A stretch of 64,000 nt of DNA, from contig NZ_JAGPNL010000004.1 in assembly GCF_018069565.1 (NCBI RefSeq), positions 521,053 to 585,052 of the forward strand, given 5' to 3'. Source of the stretch: Streptomyces tagetis (GTDB lineage: Bacteria; Actinomycetota; Actinomycetes; Streptomycetales; Streptomycetaceae). Shown here in pieces: positions 61,803 through 64,000 of the stretch (the stretch's first letter is position 1; every line of letters starts with the position of its first letter). The notes below the pieces were generated by a model. It was not told the origin of the DNA. It made no database searches and worked only from the letters and a program-made list of their open reading frames with translations. Position numbers and translations under genes: made by a program.

Positions 61803-62273
61803 ACGGTTTCCTTCCAGCATCGCCCGCTTGGTGACCCTCGCGGACGCGATCGTGCCCCTGGCGCTGGCCTCCCCAACTGCGGGCCACGGGAGGCGCGGGC
61901 CCGGTGGACGACTCCCCGGCGGGGAGCGCCGCATGGTGCTCGGGCGGCATACGACGGTGCTATGGAGTTGGCGCGGTGCTGCGGTGGTGCCTGTCCCCCC
62001 GCTGCCGTGACAGCGCGGGGTGCCCCTGAGGGCGGTGTGTCGTATGCGGGGCCTGACAGGAGTGAGACTCTGCCGCAACCCGGCGGCGCAAGGCAATTCT
62101 CCGTTGCGTGTGAAAGCTCACATCCCGTTCGGCTCAGGGGAATCCGGGAATCTCCCGCGCGTGAAGGCGCCGCCCGGCTAGGCTCTTGGCCTTTTCCGGA
62201 CGGCGCCGACGGACGAGGGACAGGCGGGGGACGGGCGGTGACGGACGGCCCGGGGGCCGCCCGTCGGGTCCGC
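61803..62273. other. 471-bp gap, possible long 5' leader
   Basis: Lies between the SLT gene start and the PhoH gene end (both leftward). The right end holds the PhoH terminator (62240-62265). The rest has several potential GC stems on the minus strand and a small dyad GTGAGCTTTCAC near 62,110-62,121. Streptomyces wall-hydrolase genes often carry a c-di-AMP (ydaO-type) riboswitch in such leaders; I could not match its core here. No gene is seen. Confidence 0.4.
62240..62265 (-). terminator. Hairpin after the PhoH gene
   Basis: 12-bp arms (62240-62251 and 62254-62265) with one mismatch, 8 bp after the stop on the minus strand. Confidence 0.65.
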
Positions 62274-63599
62274 TCAGATGTGACCGTCCTCCAGCATCTC
62301 CGTGACCAGCGCGGCGATCTGGGACCGCTCCGAGCGGGTCAGGGTGACGTGCGCGAAGAGCGGATGCCCCTTCAGCTTCTCGACGACCGCGACGACTCCG
62401 TCGTACCGCCCCACGCGCAGGTTGTCCCGCTGGGCGACGTCGTGGGTCAGGACGACGCGGGAGTTGGCGCCGATCCGGGACAGGACGGTCAGCAGGACGT
62501 TCCGTTCGAGGGACTGGGCCTCGTCGACGATGACGAACGCGTCGTGCAGCGACCGGCCCCGGATGTGGGTGAGCGGCAGCACCTCCAGCATGCCGCGGGC
62601 GGTGACCTCCTCGATGACCTCCCGGCTGGTGACCGCCGACAGGGTGTCGAAGACGGCCTGCGCCCAGGGGCTCATCTTCTCCGCCTCGGAGCCGGGCAGG
62701 TAGCCCAGCTCCTGCCCGCCGACCGCGTACAGCGGGCGGAAGACCATCACCTTCTGGTGCTGACGCCGCTCCAGCACCGCCTCCAGGCCCGCGCAGAGGG
62801 CCAGCGCCGACTTGCCGGTGCCGGCCCGGCCGCCCATGGAGACGATGCCGACGTCCGGGTCGAGGAGCAGGTCGAGCGCGATCCGCTGCTCGGCGCTGCG
62901 GCCCTTGATGCCGAACGCCTCCCGGTCGCCGCGCACGAGGCGGACCTCGCCCCCGGCGGTGACGCGGCCGAGGGCCTTGCCCCGCTCCGACTGGATGGTC
63001 AGGCCGGTGTGCACGGGCAGGTCGGCGGCCTCGGGGACGTACACGTGGCCTTCCTCGAAGAGGATGTCCACCTGTTCGCCCGGGAGGGTCAGCTCGGACA
63101 TGCCGGTCCAGCCGGAGGCGTCCGTGATGGCCAGTTCGGCGCGGTACTCCTCGGCGAGCAGGCCGACGGAGGACGCCTTGATCCTCAGCGGGAGGTCCTT
63201 GGACACGACGGTGACGTCGAACCCCTCGGCCTGCAGGTTCCTGGCGACCGCGAGGATGCGGGAGTCGTTGTCCCCCAGGCGGTAACCGGTGGGCAGCACG
63301 CTGGGGTCCGAGTGGTTCAGCTCGACACGCACGGTGCCGCCGAGATCCCCGATGGGGATGGGGGCGTCGAGGCGACCGTGCCGGACCCGGAGTTCGTCGA
63401 GCAGGCGCAGGGCCTGGCGGGCGAAGTAGCCGAGTTCGGGATGGTGCCGCTTGGCCTCCAGCTCGGTGACCACGACGATCGGGAGCACGACCTCGTGCTC
63501 GTCGAAGCGGTGCACGGCGTTCGGGTCGGCCAGCAGGACGCTGGTGTCGAGTACATAGGTGCGCCGATCGGGCTTGTGGCGCTTTGTGCTGGTCACCAC
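62274..63599 (-). CDS. PIN-domain PhoH family ATPase
   Basis: A protein of 441 aa (PhoH2 type). The N-terminal PIN domain (about 12-160; TYVLDTSVLLADP with Asp18, then DNDSRILAVARNL) is a ribonuclease fold. The PhoH ATPase (about 230-440; Walker A GRAGTGKSAL, Walker B VIVDEAQ) is a RecA-like helicase. Combined PIN-PhoH proteins act as sequence-specific RNA helicase-ribonucleases. The GTG at 63599 (alternatively the next GTG at 63596) begins the family sequence VTSTKR; no ribosome site is evident. Confidence 0.94.
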   Translation of the reverse strand: MVTSTKRHKPDRRTYVLDTSVLLADPNAVHRFDEHEVVLPIVVVTELEAKRHHPELGYFARQALRLLDELRVRHGRLDAPIPIGDLGGTVRVELNHSDPSVLPTGYRLGDNDSRILAVARNLQAEGFDVTVVSKDLPLRIKASSVGLLAEEYRAELAITDASGWTGMSELTLPGEQVDILFEEGHVYVPEAADLPVHTGLTIQSERGKALGRVTAGGEVRLVRGDREAFGIKGRSAEQRIALDLLLDPDVGIVSMGGRAGTGKSALALCAGLEAVLERRQHQKVMVFRPLYAVGGQELGYLPGSEAEKMSPWAQAVFDTLSAVTSREVIEEVTARGMLEVLPLTHIRGRSLHDAFVIVDEAQSLERNVLLTVLSRIGANSRVVLTHDVAQRDNLRVGRYDGVVAVVEKLKGHPLFAHVTLTRSERSQIAALVTEMLEDGHI

Positions 63600-64000
63600 G
63601 GAAGGACGTACCCCCTCGGATGAGGTCGGGGAGCGACGGAGCGGATGCTGGGCCGGGAGGGCTGGAACGAGCCGGCCGGTCTACGGCCGCCCTGCGCGGG
63701 CGCGGGCCGTGGACCGGCCCTCCGCGGCTTCTTCCGTGCCGTGACCGCACGATCGGGCTGGTGCAAAGGGCCTCCCGGGCGGACGGCTCCGCGCCGCCCG
63801 CTGAGATCCGACACCCGTGGGTCGGGTGTCGACCTGCTTGGCTTATGCCCGAGAACGACCTCCGCCATGCCAGACGCCGGGACGGCGCACCGGTGAACTC
63901 CTCGTGACGCGCGGGGTCACGGGGTGGGGTGGGGGTGGGTGCGGGGGCCGGGCGCGGTGGGCGCGGGGTCTGCGGGGCCGGCGGGTCGGTGGGCGCGGGG
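63600..64000. other. 401-bp terminal gap
   Basis: Contains one short perfect hairpin (63809-63831) and, in the last ~90 bp, a G-rich low-complexity run of GGGTGGG-like units. The frames present look like shadows. It may include the 3' region of a gene beyond the window; I cannot support one here. Confidence 0.45.
63809..63831. terminator. Short perfect hairpin
   Basis: 9-bp arms (63809-63817 and 63823-63831) around a TGGGT loop; likely terminator of a gene beyond the right edge or a regulatory dyad. Confidence 0.45.

Noticed and set aside
61803..62239. ydaO-type c-di-AMP riboswitch in the wall-hydrolase leader
   Set aside because: I could not align the conserved core; only the context suggests it, so it is listed as a check, not a feature.
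63645..63896. 83-codon frame at the right edge
   Set aside because: No family, no ribosome site, overlapping frames of equal quality; not supported.

Overview
The window is a 64 kb stretch of a high-GC actinomycete chromosome, almost certainly Streptomyces. Third codon positions are nearly all G or C, GTG starts are common, several genes look leaderless, and marker families are present (a WhiB-like protein, BldK-type peptide permease, SpoIIE-type phosphatases, DUF1707, DUF4245 and septum-formation proteins). From memory, the gene order matches the S. coelicolor interval around SCO5029-SCO5120, read backwards. I see no rRNA, tRNA, CRISPR array, insertion sequence or prophage.

Left part (1-15,340): an incomplete oligopeptide ABC operon runs off the left edge (binding protein, two permeases, ATPase; 4151 to 1). 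Next comes a complete five-gene peptide permease in the order permease, binding protein, permease, ATPase, ATPase (10564 to 4328), which has the layout of bldKABCDE. After it lie typA/bipA and a third, solitary peptide-binding lipoprotein with a very long charged insertion.

Region 15,600-31,430 is more accessory and regulatory. It holds two large PAS/GAF/PP2C/HATPase proteins, a stand-alone HATPase, a Nudix hydrolase, a SPOR-like small protein, a GntR/UTRA regulator, a DUF4190/septum-formation membrane protein, an SNF2 helicase with a helix-hairpin-helix motif, a cytochrome P450 with a coupled small gene, and small proteins of unknown function. Tandem and dispersed short repeats and G-runs concentrate in its gaps.

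Region 31,600-49,600 is largely core metabolism: ychF, a DUF6542 membrane protein, ppgK, ispH, an amino-acid permease, xseA-xseB, a DUF4287 protein, a RutE-like nitroreductase, DUF4245, glpX, wblI-like, DUF1707, class I and class II fumarases side by side, DUF402, and a third SpoIIE-type phosphatase.

Region 49,600-63,600 is envelope and stress: a class A penicillin-binding protein, an SPFH membrane protein coupled to a ribbon-helix-helix protein, a PadR-ABC-FtsX operon, the oxyR / ahpC-ahpD peroxide module, an AI-2E family transporter, a secreted SLT-type cell-wall hydrolase and a PIN-PhoH ATPase.

Most convergent gene pairs are separated by near-perfect GC hairpins. The recurrent themes are peptide uptake, stress and sigma-type signalling through SpoIIE/HATPase proteins, and cell-wall growth. 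The most unusual signals are a dispersed 9-bp GGACACGCC element confined to the gaps examined, partly at 42-bp spacing; strong dyads in front of several regulatory operons; the insertion-bearing binding protein; and a Gln/His-rich protein tail of atypically low GC. No single wholly new system can be proven from sequence alone.
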